A stretch of DNA of 42,938 bases from Aeromonas finlandensis (GTDB lineage: Bacteria; Pseudomonadota; Gammaproteobacteria; Enterobacterales; Aeromonadaceae). The position numbers were made by a program, and so were the translations under genes. Below, piece by piece: positions 1 to 8,506 of this stretch. Every line of letters begins with the position of its first letter. Position 1 is the first letter of the stretch. The notes beneath the pieces were generated by a model. It ran no database searches, was not told where the DNA came from, and saw only the letters and a list, made by a program, of their open reading frames with translations. The DNA lies in NCBI RefSeq assembly GCF_000764645.1, contig NZ_JRGK01000054.1, positions 1-42,938 on the forward strand, written 5' to 3'.

Positions 1-1029
<1,029 letters not shown>

Positions 1030-1070
1030 CTAAGCAAATTGTATGCGCGTGCCAACCTGCCCGGCCGACC

Positions 1071-2432
1071 TCAACCCTTCAGCTTTTCGGCTGTCAGATC
1101 CAGACTGAGCCTGGCCAGATTGACCAATTCATCAACCTGTTCCTCGGTGATGACCAAGGGGGGCGATATGATCATGGTATCGCCTACCGCCCGCATCACC
1201 AAGCCATTGTTAAAGCAGAACTCCCGACAGGTCATCCCCGCATTTGCCTGCGCCGGAAAACGCCGGTTGGTCTGCTTGTCCTGGACGATTTCCAGCGCGG
1301 CCACCAATCCTTTGCCTCGGGTTTCCCCCACCAGCGGATGGTCAGCCAGCTCCGCCCAACGGCGCTGCAAATAGGGGCCGATGGTATCATGAACGCGCTT
1401 AACTATGCTCTCTTTCTGCATAAGCTGGATATTGGCCACTGCCACGGCGCAAGAGACCGGATGGCCCGAGTAGGTGAAGCCGTGGTTGAACTCGCCCCCC
1501 TCCTCCACCAGCACCTTGGCGACCCGGTCACCCACCATCACAGCCCCGAGCGGCAGATAGCCGGAGGTGATCCCCTTGGCCAGACACATCAGATCCGGCT
1601 TGATGCCAAACCCTTCGCTGGCGAACCAGTGGCCGGTACGGCCAAAACCGCAGATCACCTCATCGGCGATCAGCAAAATACCGTAGTGATCGCAGATACG
1701 CTGGATCTCCGGCCAGTAGCTGTCGGGCGGAATGATGACGCCGCCCGCCCCCTGGATCGGCTCGCCGATAAAGGCAGCCACCTTGTCCACCCCCAGCTCC
1801 AGAATCTTCTGCTCCAGCTGACGGGCACGCTCCAGCCCGAACTCGTGGGCGCTCATCCCCTGCCCCTCGCCGAAGTGATAGGGCTGGTCGATGTGCACTA
1901 TGCCGGGAATGGGCAGGCCACCCTGGGCATGCATCCCCTTCATGCCACCCAGACTGGCCCCCGCCACGGTGGAGCCGTGGTAGGCGTTGTTGCGGCTGAT
2001 GATCACCTGCTTCTCCGGCTGCCCCTTGCTGGCCCAGTAGTGACGGACCATCCGCAGCACGGTGTCATTGCACTCGGAGCCGGAGCCGGTAAAGAAGACA
2101 TGGTTGAGATGGGACGGCGTGACTTCGGCCAGCAGGGTCGCCAGCTCGATCACCGGCGGGTGAGCGGTCTGGAAAAAGAGGTTGTAGTAGGGCAACTGCT
2201 GCATCTGGCGGGTGGCGGCCTCCACCAGCTCCTGACGGCCATAGCCCATGTTGACGCACCACAGGCCCGCCATGCCGTCCAGGATGCGCTTGCCATCGGA
2301 ATCTTCCAGATAGACGCCGCTGGCCTTGGTGATGATGCGGCTCCCCTTTTTGTTCAGGGCCTGAAAATCGGTAAAGGGGTGCAGGTGGTGGCCAGCATCC
2401 AGTTGCTGCCACTCACGAGTCGTATGCTGCAT
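1071..2432 (-). CDS. spuC: Class III aminotransferase, putrescine--pyruvate type (SpuC-like)
   Basis: This is a PLP-dependent class III aminotransferase of 453 residues. It probably transfers the amino group of putrescine or a related diamine to pyruvate, giving an aminoaldehyde. Visible family features are GMAGLWCVNMGYG, FFTGSGSECNDT, the NNAYHGST segment, LIADEVICGFGRTG with the PLP-contacting Asp, and the catalytic-lysine segment CLAKGITSGYLPLG. I chose the ATG at 2432 because GAGGAG sits just upstream. A longer open frame to 2513 adds 27 residues without similarity to the family start. It follows puuA after 90 bp, and that gap can form a GGCC-centred hairpin (about 2463-2487). Substrate choice is inferred from the puuA and potF neighbours; other omega-amino acid substrates are possible. 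Confidence 0.88.
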   Translation of the reverse strand: MQHTTREWQQLDAGHHLHPFTDFQALNKKGSRIITKASGVYLEDSDGKRILDGMAGLWCVNMGYGRQELVEAATRQMQQLPYYNLFFQTAHPPVIELATLLAEVTPSHLNHVFFTGSGSECNDTVLRMVRHYWASKGQPEKQVIISRNNAYHGSTVAGASLGGMKGMHAQGGLPIPGIVHIDQPYHFGEGQGMSAHEFGLERARQLEQKILELGVDKVAAFIGEPIQGAGGVIIPPDSYWPEIQRICDHYGILLIADEVICGFGRTGHWFASEGFGIKPDLMCLAKGITSGYLPLGAVMVGDRVAKVLVEEGGEFNHGFTYSGHPVSCAVAVANIQLMQKESIVKRVHDTIGPYLQRRWAELADHPLVGETRGKGLVAALEIVQDKQTNRRFPAQANAGMTCREFCFNNGLVMRAVGDTMIISPPLVITEEQVDELVNLARLSLDLTAEKLKG

Positions 2433-2522
2433 TGCTTGCTCCTCGGTTCCTTCGATATGAGCGGGAGAGGCCGGGATTGGCCTCCCCGTTTTGGGGCGAT
2501 GCGTGGCGGGCACGCACCAACA

Positions 2523-3881
2523 TCACACGTTCAGCAGCAGGAACTCCCGCTCCCAGCGACTGATCACCCCGAAGTAGGTTTCGTACTCTTTGCGTTTGAC
2601 CGCCACAAAGGCACGGGTGAAGCGCTCACCCAGCATCTCCTTGATGGGCTCGCACTGTTCGAGATGGCTGAGCGCCTCCTCCAGTGAGCGGGGCAGGCTG
2701 TAGGGCAACTCGTAAGCGCTCGACTTCATCTCCGGCAGCGGCTCCAGCTTCTCCATCATGCCGAGATAGCCGCAGGCCAGCGTCGCGGCCAGCGCCAGAT
2801 AGGGGTTGGCATCGGCACCGGCAAAGCGGTTCTCTACCCGACGGGCGCTCGGTTCGGAGAAGGGCACGCGCAGGCCGCAGGTGCGGTTCTCTACACCCCA
2901 CTGAACGTTGCGCGGTGCGCTCTCGCCGAAGGTGAGGCGGCGGTAAGAGTTGACGTTGGGGGCTAGCAGGGCGGTCACCGCCGGGGTGTATTTCTGCAGA
3001 CCGGCGATAAAGTGCATGAACATCGCCGAATTGCCCCCCTCCTCGGTACCAAACAGGTTGTGGCCGTTCGCATCTTCCAGACTCTGGTGGATGTGCATGG
3101 CGGAGCCGGGTTCGTCGCTCATCGGTTTGGCCATAAAGGTGGCGTAGATGCCGTGCTTGTGAGCCGCCTCGCGCATGGTGCGCTTGAACAGGAACACCTG
3201 ATCCGCCAGATCGATGGCATCACCGTGCAGGAAGTTGATCTCCATCTGGGCAGCACCCGATTCATGGATCAGGGTGTCGACCTCCAGCTCCTGCGCCTCG
3301 CAGTAGTCATACATGTCTTCAAAGATGGGGTCGAACTCGTTGACCGCATCGATACTGAACGACTGGCGGGCGGTCTCCGGGCGGCCGTTGCGGCCCACCG
3401 GCGGCACCAGCGGATAGTCGGGGTCTTCGTTGCGCCTGACCAGATAGAACTCCAGCTCGGGAGCGACCACCGGCTTCCAGCCCTGCTTCTCGTAAAATGA
3501 CAGAACCCGACGCAACACGGAGCGCGGCGCGATGTCGATCAGCTTGCCGTTGATGTCGAAACAGTCGTGGATAACCTGCGCAGTCGGCTCCAGCGCCCAG
3601 GGGACGAAACGGATGGTGTTGGGGTCGGGATAGAGCTGCATATCCCGCTCCAGCGGGTCGATCATGCTGTCGTCATCCGGATACTCACCTGTCACCGTCT
3701 GGGTGAAGATCACCTCGGGCAGCCGCATGCCCCCTTCGCGCAAAAACTTGTTGGCTGGGATGATCTTCCCCCGGGCATTGCCGGTGAAATCCGGGAACAG
3801 ACACTCCACTTCCGTGATGCGATTGCTCTCCATCCAGCCTTTGATACTGTCCATGTTAAACCCCGACTTTACGGTTGCCAT
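2523..3881 (-). CDS. puuA: Glutamine synthetase-like gamma-glutamylpolyamine synthetase (PuuA type)
   Basis: This glutamine-synthetase-fold ligase has about 452 residues and probably attaches glutamate to putrescine using ATP, the first step of the gamma-glutamylated polyamine route. GS-family motifs seen are DxxGNARGKIIPA near the start, the metal-binding ELEFYLV segment, MEINFLHGDAIDLADQ, the MHIHQSL loop, and the NRTCGLRVPFSEP region with ENRFAGADANPYLALAA near the C-terminus. It lacks the C-terminal adenylylation segment of GlnA and matches PuuA/SpuB-type proteins better. Start choice is uncertain: ATG 3881 has a weak ribosome site, ATG 3854 (MDSIKGWM) is preceded by GGGG, and a TTG at 3887 is less likely. 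It heads the puuA - aminotransferase - potF operon, behind a sigma-54-type promoter. Confidence 0.88.
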   Translation of the reverse strand: MATVKSGFNMDSIKGWMESNRITEVECLFPDFTGNARGKIIPANKFLREGGMRLPEVIFTQTVTGEYPDDDSMIDPLERDMQLYPDPNTIRFVPWALEPTAQVIHDCFDINGKLIDIAPRSVLRRVLSFYEKQGWKPVVAPELEFYLVRRNEDPDYPLVPPVGRNGRPETARQSFSIDAVNEFDPIFEDMYDYCEAQELEVDTLIHESGAAQMEINFLHGDAIDLADQVFLFKRTMREAAHKHGIYATFMAKPMSDEPGSAMHIHQSLEDANGHNLFGTEEGGNSAMFMHFIAGLQKYTPAVTALLAPNVNSYRRLTFGESAPRNVQWGVENRTCGLRVPFSEPSARRVENRFAGADANPYLALAATLACGYLGMMEKLEPLPEMKSSAYELPYSLPRSLEEALSHLEQCEPIKEMLGERFTRAFVAVKRKEYETYFGVISRWEREFLLLNV

Positions 3882-4070
3882 TGGCAAGGGTGTCTAATAT
3901 ATGGAACACCCTTGTTATAAAATTGTAATCAACACCACCATAAAAGCCCGCCGACAAGGGCAATGTCAAGCAGGCGTGTTTAAAAAACTATAAATAACGG
4001 CGCATATAATGACCAAGTCGGCACCAAATACTAAACACTGAAAACCCCCTTCAAACTGCCGTTCAGCTCA

Positions 4071-4088
4071 TTGCAAAGCCGATGCCAA
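4071..4088 (-). promoter_or_regulatory. Sigma-54 (RpoN)-type -24/-12 promoter for puuA operon
   Basis: Reading on the minus strand the sequence is TTGGCATCGGCTTTGCAA. The invariant GG (4086-4085) and GC (4074-4073) are exactly 10 bases apart, and the surrounding bases fit the TTGGCAC-N5-TTGCA consensus with one clear change. Transcription would begin near 4061, leaving a leader of about 180 nt before puuA. That the operon is RpoN-dependent is an inference from this match and from its position. Confidence 0.7.
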
Positions 4089-4216
4089 CAAAATGCGAAA
4101 GAGGTCGCGGAACCCCTGCCATCTCATGGTGGAATGGGCCATTTTTTTGCAAGGGCGCACAATCCTTATCCAATTTGCTTTGCTTGGCTGCATTTTTTTG
4201 GTACAAGGCCCGCCCT

Positions 4217-4251
4217 GATTTGCACTCTCTTGCATTAAACAGGTGCAAATC
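4217..4251. promoter_or_regulatory. NtrC-like enhancer half-sites (inverted repeat)
   Basis: GATTTGCAC (4217-4225) and GTGCAAATC (4243-4251) form a perfect 9-bp inverted repeat 17 bases apart. Inside it, TTGCAT at 4230 lies exactly 10 bp after TTGCAC at 4220. TGCAT-N7-GTGCA (4231-4247) has the spacing of known NtrC sites (TGCAC-N7-GTGCA). The centre lies about 180 bp upstream of the expected sigma-54 start, a normal enhancer distance. The binding protein is inferred; another polyamine-responsive regulator is possible. Confidence 0.5.
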
Positions 4252-4334
4252 GGGATACAAGGGCTTGGTCTGTAGGCAGACAGCCCCCATAAACAGGGAT
4301 TATTGGGTTAGTAAACTGACTGGTAGTTAATCGT

Positions 4335-4721
4335 ATGTGTGATTTCATGACTGAAGACCAACTGGCCTTTTACAAGGGGCAGATCGAGCGACAGATCGTC
4401 GAGCTCGAAGAGCGCCTGAACTCCCAGGCCAGCCAGGCCATCGCCACCGACACCAACGAGATGGCTGATGAAATTGACCGTGCCAGTATCGAGGAAGCCC
4501 GCCGTCTGGAGCTGAACCGCATCGAGCACGACAAACTGCACCTGCGCAAGCTGCGGGGCGCATTGAAGCGAATGAACGAAGGGGACTTCGGTTACTGCGA
4601 ATCTTGCGGTGACGAGATCTCCCTCAAACGGCTGCAAGCCCGTCCGGAATCCCGTTTCTGCGTCGAATGCCAGAGCACCAAGGAATTTAACGATACCCAC
4701 GTGTTCCGTCGCGTCGCCTGA
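4335..4721 (+). CDS. Short DksA/TraR-family zinc-finger protein
   Basis: This 128-residue member of the DksA/TraR family would enter the RNA polymerase secondary channel and alter promoter response, usually with ppGpp. An N-terminal coiled coil (residues about 6-80) carries DEIDRA at 45-50, matching the D-x-x-D-x-A tip that is essential in DksA. A four-cysteine zinc finger follows, with C88, C91, C109 and C112 (YCESCGDEI ... FCVECQ). It is shorter than classical DksA (about 151 residues), mainly at the N-terminus, so it may be a paralogue rather than the main DksA. Starts at 4335 and 4347 are both possible, and neither has a strong ribosome site. The gene is transcribed away from puuA. Confidence 0.85.
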   Translation: MCDFMTEDQLAFYKGQIERQIVELEERLNSQASQAIATDTNEMADEIDRASIEEARRLELNRIEHDKLHLRKLRGALKRMNEGDFGYCESCGDEISLKRLQARPESRFCVECQSTKEFNDTHVFRRVA

Positions 4722-4869
4722 TTCTTCCAAGAACCGTCACCATCCTGCTGCGAACAACGGCCAGCAAGGCAGGGCCCTGCGCTCAAACCTTGCACACCGT
4801 CAGGCAGCAAGATGATGACAAGTTCTGTTAGACTCCGGACACCTTCCGGAATCTACAGGAGAACAGAGA

Positions 4870-5727
4870 GTGAAATGGCTCATCAAACTGTGTTTGTGCC
4901 TGCCACTGCTGGCACAAGCACAGGTTCTGACGGTCAAGGTCCCCAGCCGCCCCGTCAACAATCTTGATCAGGAGTACCAGCTCAAACTGCTGGAACTGGC
5001 GCTCACCCGCTCCGGACAACCCTTTCGCATCCAGCCTGTCGAGCTCGATCTCAACCAGTTCACCCTCCAGCAGCAGCTGAGCAAGGGCAAGACCATCAAC
5101 GTCTTCTGGATGGGTACCTCCAGCGCACTCGAATCCTCCCTGATTGCCGTCCCCATTCCGCTGTTTCGCGGGCTGGAAGGATTGCGGCTGTCGTTCATCC
5201 ACGCTGACGCTCAGGAAAAGTTCAACCAGATCAATACCCTGGCTGATCTGAAACAGATGAAGGCGGCGCAAGGGGTGGGCTGGGCCGACAACAAGATCCT
5301 GGAAAATGCCGGTATCCCGACCTTCTCCGGCCGCTTCAGCAGCCTGTTTCGCCTTATCAACGACGGCGACAAGGTCGATTTCTTTCCGCGCGCCATGGTG
5401 GAGATCTTCGCCGAGCGCAGCGAGCTGGTGGCGCAATATCCCAACCTCGCCATCGAGCAACATCTGCTGATCCGCTACCCCTTCGCCCAGTTCTTCTTCG
5501 TCAGCCCCGAATATCCCAAGCTGGCCAAGGCGCTTCAGACCGGACTGGAGCGAGCCTATGCCGACGGCAGCTTTATGAAATTCTTCAATGAAAATCCGAA
5601 GATCCGCGAAGCGCTGGCCAGCGCCAACCTCGATCAGCGGGTCACCATCGCCTTGCCAAACCCGGACATGACCCCATTGCTAAAATCCATTCCGGCCCAA
5701 TATTGGGATTATCCCCCGCAGGGATAA
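4870..5727 (+). CDS. Orphan periplasmic solute-binding-like protein, unknown ligand
   Basis: This 285-residue protein has a short signal peptide (MKWLIKLCLCLPLLAQAQ) and a fold pattern like family 3 extracellular solute-binding proteins. It has an early beta strand (VLTVKVPS), an acidic/aromatic middle (NVFWMGTSS, IPLFRGLEGLRLSF) and a TLADLKQMKAAQGVGWADN segment typical of the hinge region. Near the C-terminus is LERAYADGSFMKFFNENP, which resembles the end of such proteins. The start is GTG 4870, with AGGAG eight bases upstream. No permease or ATPase genes adjoin it, so a transport role is not supported by context. It could be a sensor partner or an orphan receptor. The downstream gap has a GC-rich hairpin (5736-5753) without a T-run. 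Confidence 0.75.
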   Translation: MKWLIKLCLCLPLLAQAQVLTVKVPSRPVNNLDQEYQLKLLELALTRSGQPFRIQPVELDLNQFTLQQQLSKGKTINVFWMGTSSALESSLIAVPIPLFRGLEGLRLSFIHADAQEKFNQINTLADLKQMKAAQGVGWADNKILENAGIPTFSGRFSSLFRLINDGDKVDFFPRAMVEIFAERSELVAQYPNLAIEQHLLIRYPFAQFFFVSPEYPKLAKALQTGLERAYADGSFMKFFNENPKIREALASANLDQRVTIALPNPDMTPLLKSIPAQYWDYPPQG

Positions 5728-6236
5728 CAGGCCAGCCGCCCCGCGAGGGGCGGTGCTTCATCCCCACCCTCGCAGCAACCCATTCTGATGCAGCCGGATA
5801 GTGTGCCCGGGATCGGGCATGGGCCCGTGTTGACGGCTGACAGGCAGAGAGGGGCACAGGGAGCGGGATCGGACGCGGTATAAGTTAAAGTTGGGTCATT
5901 TCACAAAAATCCATAAATTACATTTATAGCGACGGGTTACCCTCCGGGCAGGCGGTTACCGCACGCCACAAGCCCTGCAAGGCCATCAGCCGATCCTGAC
6001 CAGCAGTGGCTGCGCAGCGATCCGCCTTGGTTGCACGCACATCATGTCAGGGGTGAACGCGAGATACGGGGCGGCCGCCGATACGCCCCTTGCCTCGATA
6101 CCCGCCGCGCGGTAATCAGTGAGCAGGCTCGGGGCAGTCATCTGGTATTGGCCAGCCCGTTCCGCCATCATGCTGCAGACGTCCCCTCGCGCATCCGGGG
6201 GGAGTCATAACGCAACCAGCGCGCCAGGGAGGTGCC
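5728..6236. other. 509-bp gap; AT-rich stretch and a doubtful 61-codon frame
   Basis: The gap begins with hairpin arms CCGCCCC/GGGGCGG (5736-5753). An AT-rich stretch at about 5880-5930, unlike the GC-rich surroundings, could hold a promoter. From there to the next gene lie about 300 bases with no convincing gene. A minus-strand frame at 5986-6171 (61 codons, starting MMAERAGQYQ) has a GAGGGG 11 bases upstream of its start. I recognise no family in it, and it may be a remnant or chance. Confidence 0.5.
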
Positions 6237-6683
6237 ATGAAGGGAATCGAACAGTGGTTTGAGGAGTACGGCCAGAGTCATCGCCATCCGGTCAACGTCG
6301 CCATCCACAAGCTGGCGGTGCCGGGGATCTATCTCTGCTCGCTGGGGCTGCTCTGGAGCCTGCCCGCCGGGCCCTTGCCCGCGCCCCTCAACTGGGCAGT
6401 TGTGGCGGCGATCCCGGTACTGCTGTTCTATCTGTCGCTGTCATTTTCGCTGTTCGCGGGGATGGCGGGGCTGACCGCGCTGGGACTGTGGATCTGTTAC
6501 CAGTGGCAGGGGCCGCTGCTGTGGCCCGCCGTGGCGGCGTTTGTGCTGCTCTGGATAGCCCAGTTTGTCGGCCACAGGATCAAGGGCAAGCGCCCCTCCT
6601 TCCTAGCCGACCTGCAATTTCTGCTGATAGGCCCCGCCTGGGTGCTTGCCAGCCTCTATCGTCGCTTGCGCCTTCCCTACTGA
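6237..6683 (+). CDS. DUF962/Mpo1-like membrane protein
   Basis: This 148-residue integral membrane protein belongs to the DUF962 family, whose yeast member Mpo1 is an iron-dependent dioxygenase of 2-hydroxy fatty acids. The two conserved histidine-bearing segments are visible: [20 protein letters not shown] near residues 10-29, and [20 protein letters not shown] near residues 103-122. Between them lie three to four hydrophobic segments. The usual EGKRPA is here KGKRPSF. A GGGAGG sits just before the ATG. The creA gene follows after 26 bp, so the two are probably co-transcribed. The biochemical role is carried over from the family. Confidence 0.8.
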   Translation: MKGIEQWFEEYGQSHRHPVNVAIHKLAVPGIYLCSLGLLWSLPAGPLPAPLNWAVVAAIPVLLFYLSLSFSLFAGMAGLTALGLWICYQWQGPLLWPAVAAFVLLWIAQFVGHRIKGKRPSFLADLQFLLIGPAWVLASLYRRLRLPY

Positions 6684-6709
6684 AGGGAGCCGGGCCAACA
6701 GGAGAGATC

Positions 6710-7204
6710 ATGTCATACCGCCACACGCGCAATAACGCCCTTCGCTACGCCCTGCCCCTGCTGCTGGGGGCCCTGTTCGTCGGCCCGGCGCTGGCCGACA
6801 AGGCTGACCCCATTGGCGAGGTGAGCACCGCCTTCAAGCTGGTTGGCCCCAACCACAAGATCCTGGTGGAGGCGTTCGACGATCCCCGCATCGATGGCGT
6901 TGCCTGCTATCTGGCGCGCCCCAAGACCGGCGGCGTAAAAGGCGGACTGGGGCTGGCGGAAGATCCCTCCCACGCCTCCCTGTCGTGCCACCAGATCGGC
7001 CCCATCACCCTGCCCGAGAAGCTGAAAGCGGGGGAAGAGGTGTTCGACGTCAGCACCTCGCTGGTGTTCAAGGAGCAAAAAGTGGTGCGTTTTTACGACA
7101 AAAAACGCAATGCGCTGGTTTACCTGACCTACAGCACCAAACTGGTGGATGGTTCGTACAAGAGTGCAGTCAGCGCGGTCCCCATCATGCCGTGGGGACA
7201 ATAA
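6710..7204 (+). CDS. creA: CreA family periplasmic protein
   Basis: This 164-residue exported protein belongs to the CreA family, whose function is unknown. It has a signal peptide (residues 1-29, ending GPALA/DKAD). The typical CreA core follows: [54 protein letters not shown] and [19 protein letters not shown]. The two cysteines (CYLAR and SCHQ) probably form a disulphide in the periplasm. ATG 6710 follows AGGAG, and an upstream-open frame is rejected because it would remove the signal peptide from the N-terminus. Unlike in E. coli there are no creBCD neighbours. Confidence 0.88.
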   Translation: MSYRHTRNNALRYALPLLLGALFVGPALADKADPIGEVSTAFKLVGPNHKILVEAFDDPRIDGVACYLARPKTGGVKGGLGLAEDPSHASLSCHQIGPITLPEKLKAGEEVFDVSTSLVFKEQKVVRFYDKKRNALVYLTYSTKLVDGSYKSAVSAVPIMPWGQ

Positions 7205-7278
7205 CCAGCCGGTTTATCCGGTGATAGCTGGCCCATTTTGTTGTAATTTAACCACACACACGTTACGGAGCACACACC

Positions 7279-8268
7279 ATGAAGGTCGCTGTATTCAGTA
7301 CCAAGAACTATGACAAAGAGCATTTCACCCAGGCCAACAGCCAGTACGGCTTCGATCTGGAGTTTTTCGATGTGCGGCTGGAGGCCAAGACGGCCCGGCT
7401 GGCTCACGGCTTCCCGGTGGTGTGTCTGTTCGTCAATGACGACGCCGACCGCGAGGTATTGACCGAACTGGCTGCCAACGGCACCCAGGTCATTGCCCTG
7501 CGCTGTGCCGGTTACAACAACGTGGATCTGGCCGCAGCCAAGGAGCTGGGGCTGAAAGTGGTGCGGGTACCCGCCTACTCCCCCGAAGCGGTGGCAGAGC
7601 ACGCGGTCGGTCTGATGATGACCCTCAACCGCCGCATCCATAAGGCCTATCAGCGCACCCGCGATGCCAACTTCTCGCTGGAAGGGCTGGTCGGCTTCAA
7701 CATGCATGGCCGTACCGCCGGCATCATCGGCACCGGCAAGATCGGCATCGCCACCCTGCGCATTCTCAAGGGCTTCGGCATGCGCCTGCTGGTGAGCGAC
7801 CCCTACCCTAATCAGGCCGCCATCGAGCTGGGGGCCGAGTATGTGGATCTCGACACCCTGTTCCGCCAGTCCGACGTCATCAGCCTGCACTGCCCACTGT
7901 TCAAGGAGAACTACCACCTGCTCAATCAGGAGGCGTTCGCCAAGATGAAGGACGGGGTGATGATCATCAACACCAGCCGTGGCGGCCTGCTCGACTCCAA
8001 CGCCGCCATCGAGGCGCTCAAGACCTCCCGCATCGGCGCGCTGGGGCTGGATGTCTACGAAGAGGAGGAAGATCTCTTCTTCTCCGACAAGTCCAACGAG
8101 GTGATCACCGATGACGTATTCCGCCGTCTGTCGGCCTGCCACAACGTGCTGTTTACCGGCCATCAGGCCTTCCTGACCCGCGAGGCGCTGCACGCCATCG
8201 CCGATACCACCCTCGGCAACATTCAGGCCATCGAGCGCCAGGGCCGCTCCGACAACGAAGTGGAATAA
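7279..8268 (+). CDS. ldhA: Fermentative D-lactate dehydrogenase
   Basis: This 329-residue cytoplasmic NADH-dependent D-2-hydroxyacid dehydrogenase reduces pyruvate to D-lactate during fermentation. It has the NAD-binding GTGKIG at 151-156, the family signature near 196-235 including the catalytic arginine of NTSRGG (R234), a glutamate in LDVYEEEEDLF (about 261-264) and the catalytic histidine H295 in FTGHQAFLT. Length and sequence fit E. coli LdhA. ATG 7279 follows an ACGGAG ribosome site, and about 75 bp of AT-richer DNA separates it from creA, so it probably has its own promoter. A strong hairpin lies just downstream (8291-8314), inside the first unit of the yegD-flanking repeat. Confidence 0.95.
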   Translation: MKVAVFSTKNYDKEHFTQANSQYGFDLEFFDVRLEAKTARLAHGFPVVCLFVNDDADREVLTELAANGTQVIALRCAGYNNVDLAAAKELGLKVVRVPAYSPEAVAEHAVGLMMTLNRRIHKAYQRTRDANFSLEGLVGFNMHGRTAGIIGTGKIGIATLRILKGFGMRLLVSDPYPNQAAIELGAEYVDLDTLFRQSDVISLHCPLFKENYHLLNQEAFAKMKDGVMIINTSRGGLLDSNAAIEALKTSRIGALGLDVYEEEEDLFFSDKSNEVITDDVFRRLSACHNVLFTGHQAFLTREALHAIADTTLGNIQAIERQGRSDNEVE

Positions 8269-8290
8269 GGGCACCCCCTCTCTTCATCAC

Positions 8291-8341
8291 GCGCCGGGTT
8301 GTGAGACCCGGCGCCTTCGGGTAGGCTAGCCCCCCTTTTTT
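8291..8341 (+). terminator. Probable ldhA terminator (hairpin plus T-run)
   Basis: GCGCCGGGT (8291-8299) and ACCCGGCGC (8306-8314) form a perfect 9-bp stem with a TGTGAG loop. A run of six T follows at 8336-8341, farther from the stem than in a textbook terminator. A second, weaker stem-loop lies between them. A near copy recurs 106 bp downstream. Confidence 0.5.
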
Positions 8342-8506
8342 ATTCAGGAGTCTGGCGCCCATGTTGATCGGATTTGCTCACTGCACCTCCGACTGTGCGT
8401 CGGGTTGTGAGACCCGGCACCTTCGGGTAGGCCAGCCCTCCTTTTTTATTCAGGAGTCTGGCAAGCATGTTCATCGGATTTGATTACGGTACCTCCAACT
8501 GTGCCG
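8295..8506 (+). repeat. Imperfect 106-bp tandem duplication covering the yegD leader and first 13 codons
   Basis: Two units, 8295-8400 and 8401-8506, align without gaps at a period of 106 bp. Each contains the CGGGTTGTGAGACCCGG hairpin, the T-run, the AGGAG ribosome site and an ATG (8361 and 8467). The non-coding part differs at only about six positions in 66. The coding part differs at about nine to ten positions in 40. Confidence 0.9.
8361..8400 (+). pseudogene. Orphan 5' fragment of yegD (first 13 codons)
   Basis: It reads MLIGFAHCTSDCA, against MFIGFDYGTSNCA at the true yegD start 106 bp downstream. It keeps its own AGGAG ribosome site. Translation from this ATG would continue 40 codons to a TGA at 8481-8483, overlapping the real yegD start (8467) in another frame. 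It is a duplicated stub; whether it is translated is unknown. Confidence 0.75.

Larger units (their letters stand above)
3888..4334. other. 447-bp divergent regulatory region between the polyamine operon and the dksA-like gene
   Basis: No gene is supported here; the short frames on both strands show no family character. The region is AT-richer than its surroundings. On the minus strand it holds a sigma-54-type promoter (4071-4088), and further out a cluster of TTGCA/TGCAA half-sites (4217-4251). The dksA-like gene must have its promoter in the right part. A possible plus-strand pair is TTGCAT at 4230 with GATACA at 4254, but the match is weak. Confidence 0.6.

Noticed and set aside
5985-6020. 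Cobalamin-riboswitch-like words (GCCACTG near GTCAGGAT) on the minus strand
   Set aside because: The two words are only four bases apart instead of being separated by the core elements, and no cobalamin gene follows.
5986-6171. Minus-strand 61-codon frame in the gap before the DUF962 gene
   Set aside because: No recognisable family, poorly spaced ribosome site and short length; mentioned only as part of the gap.
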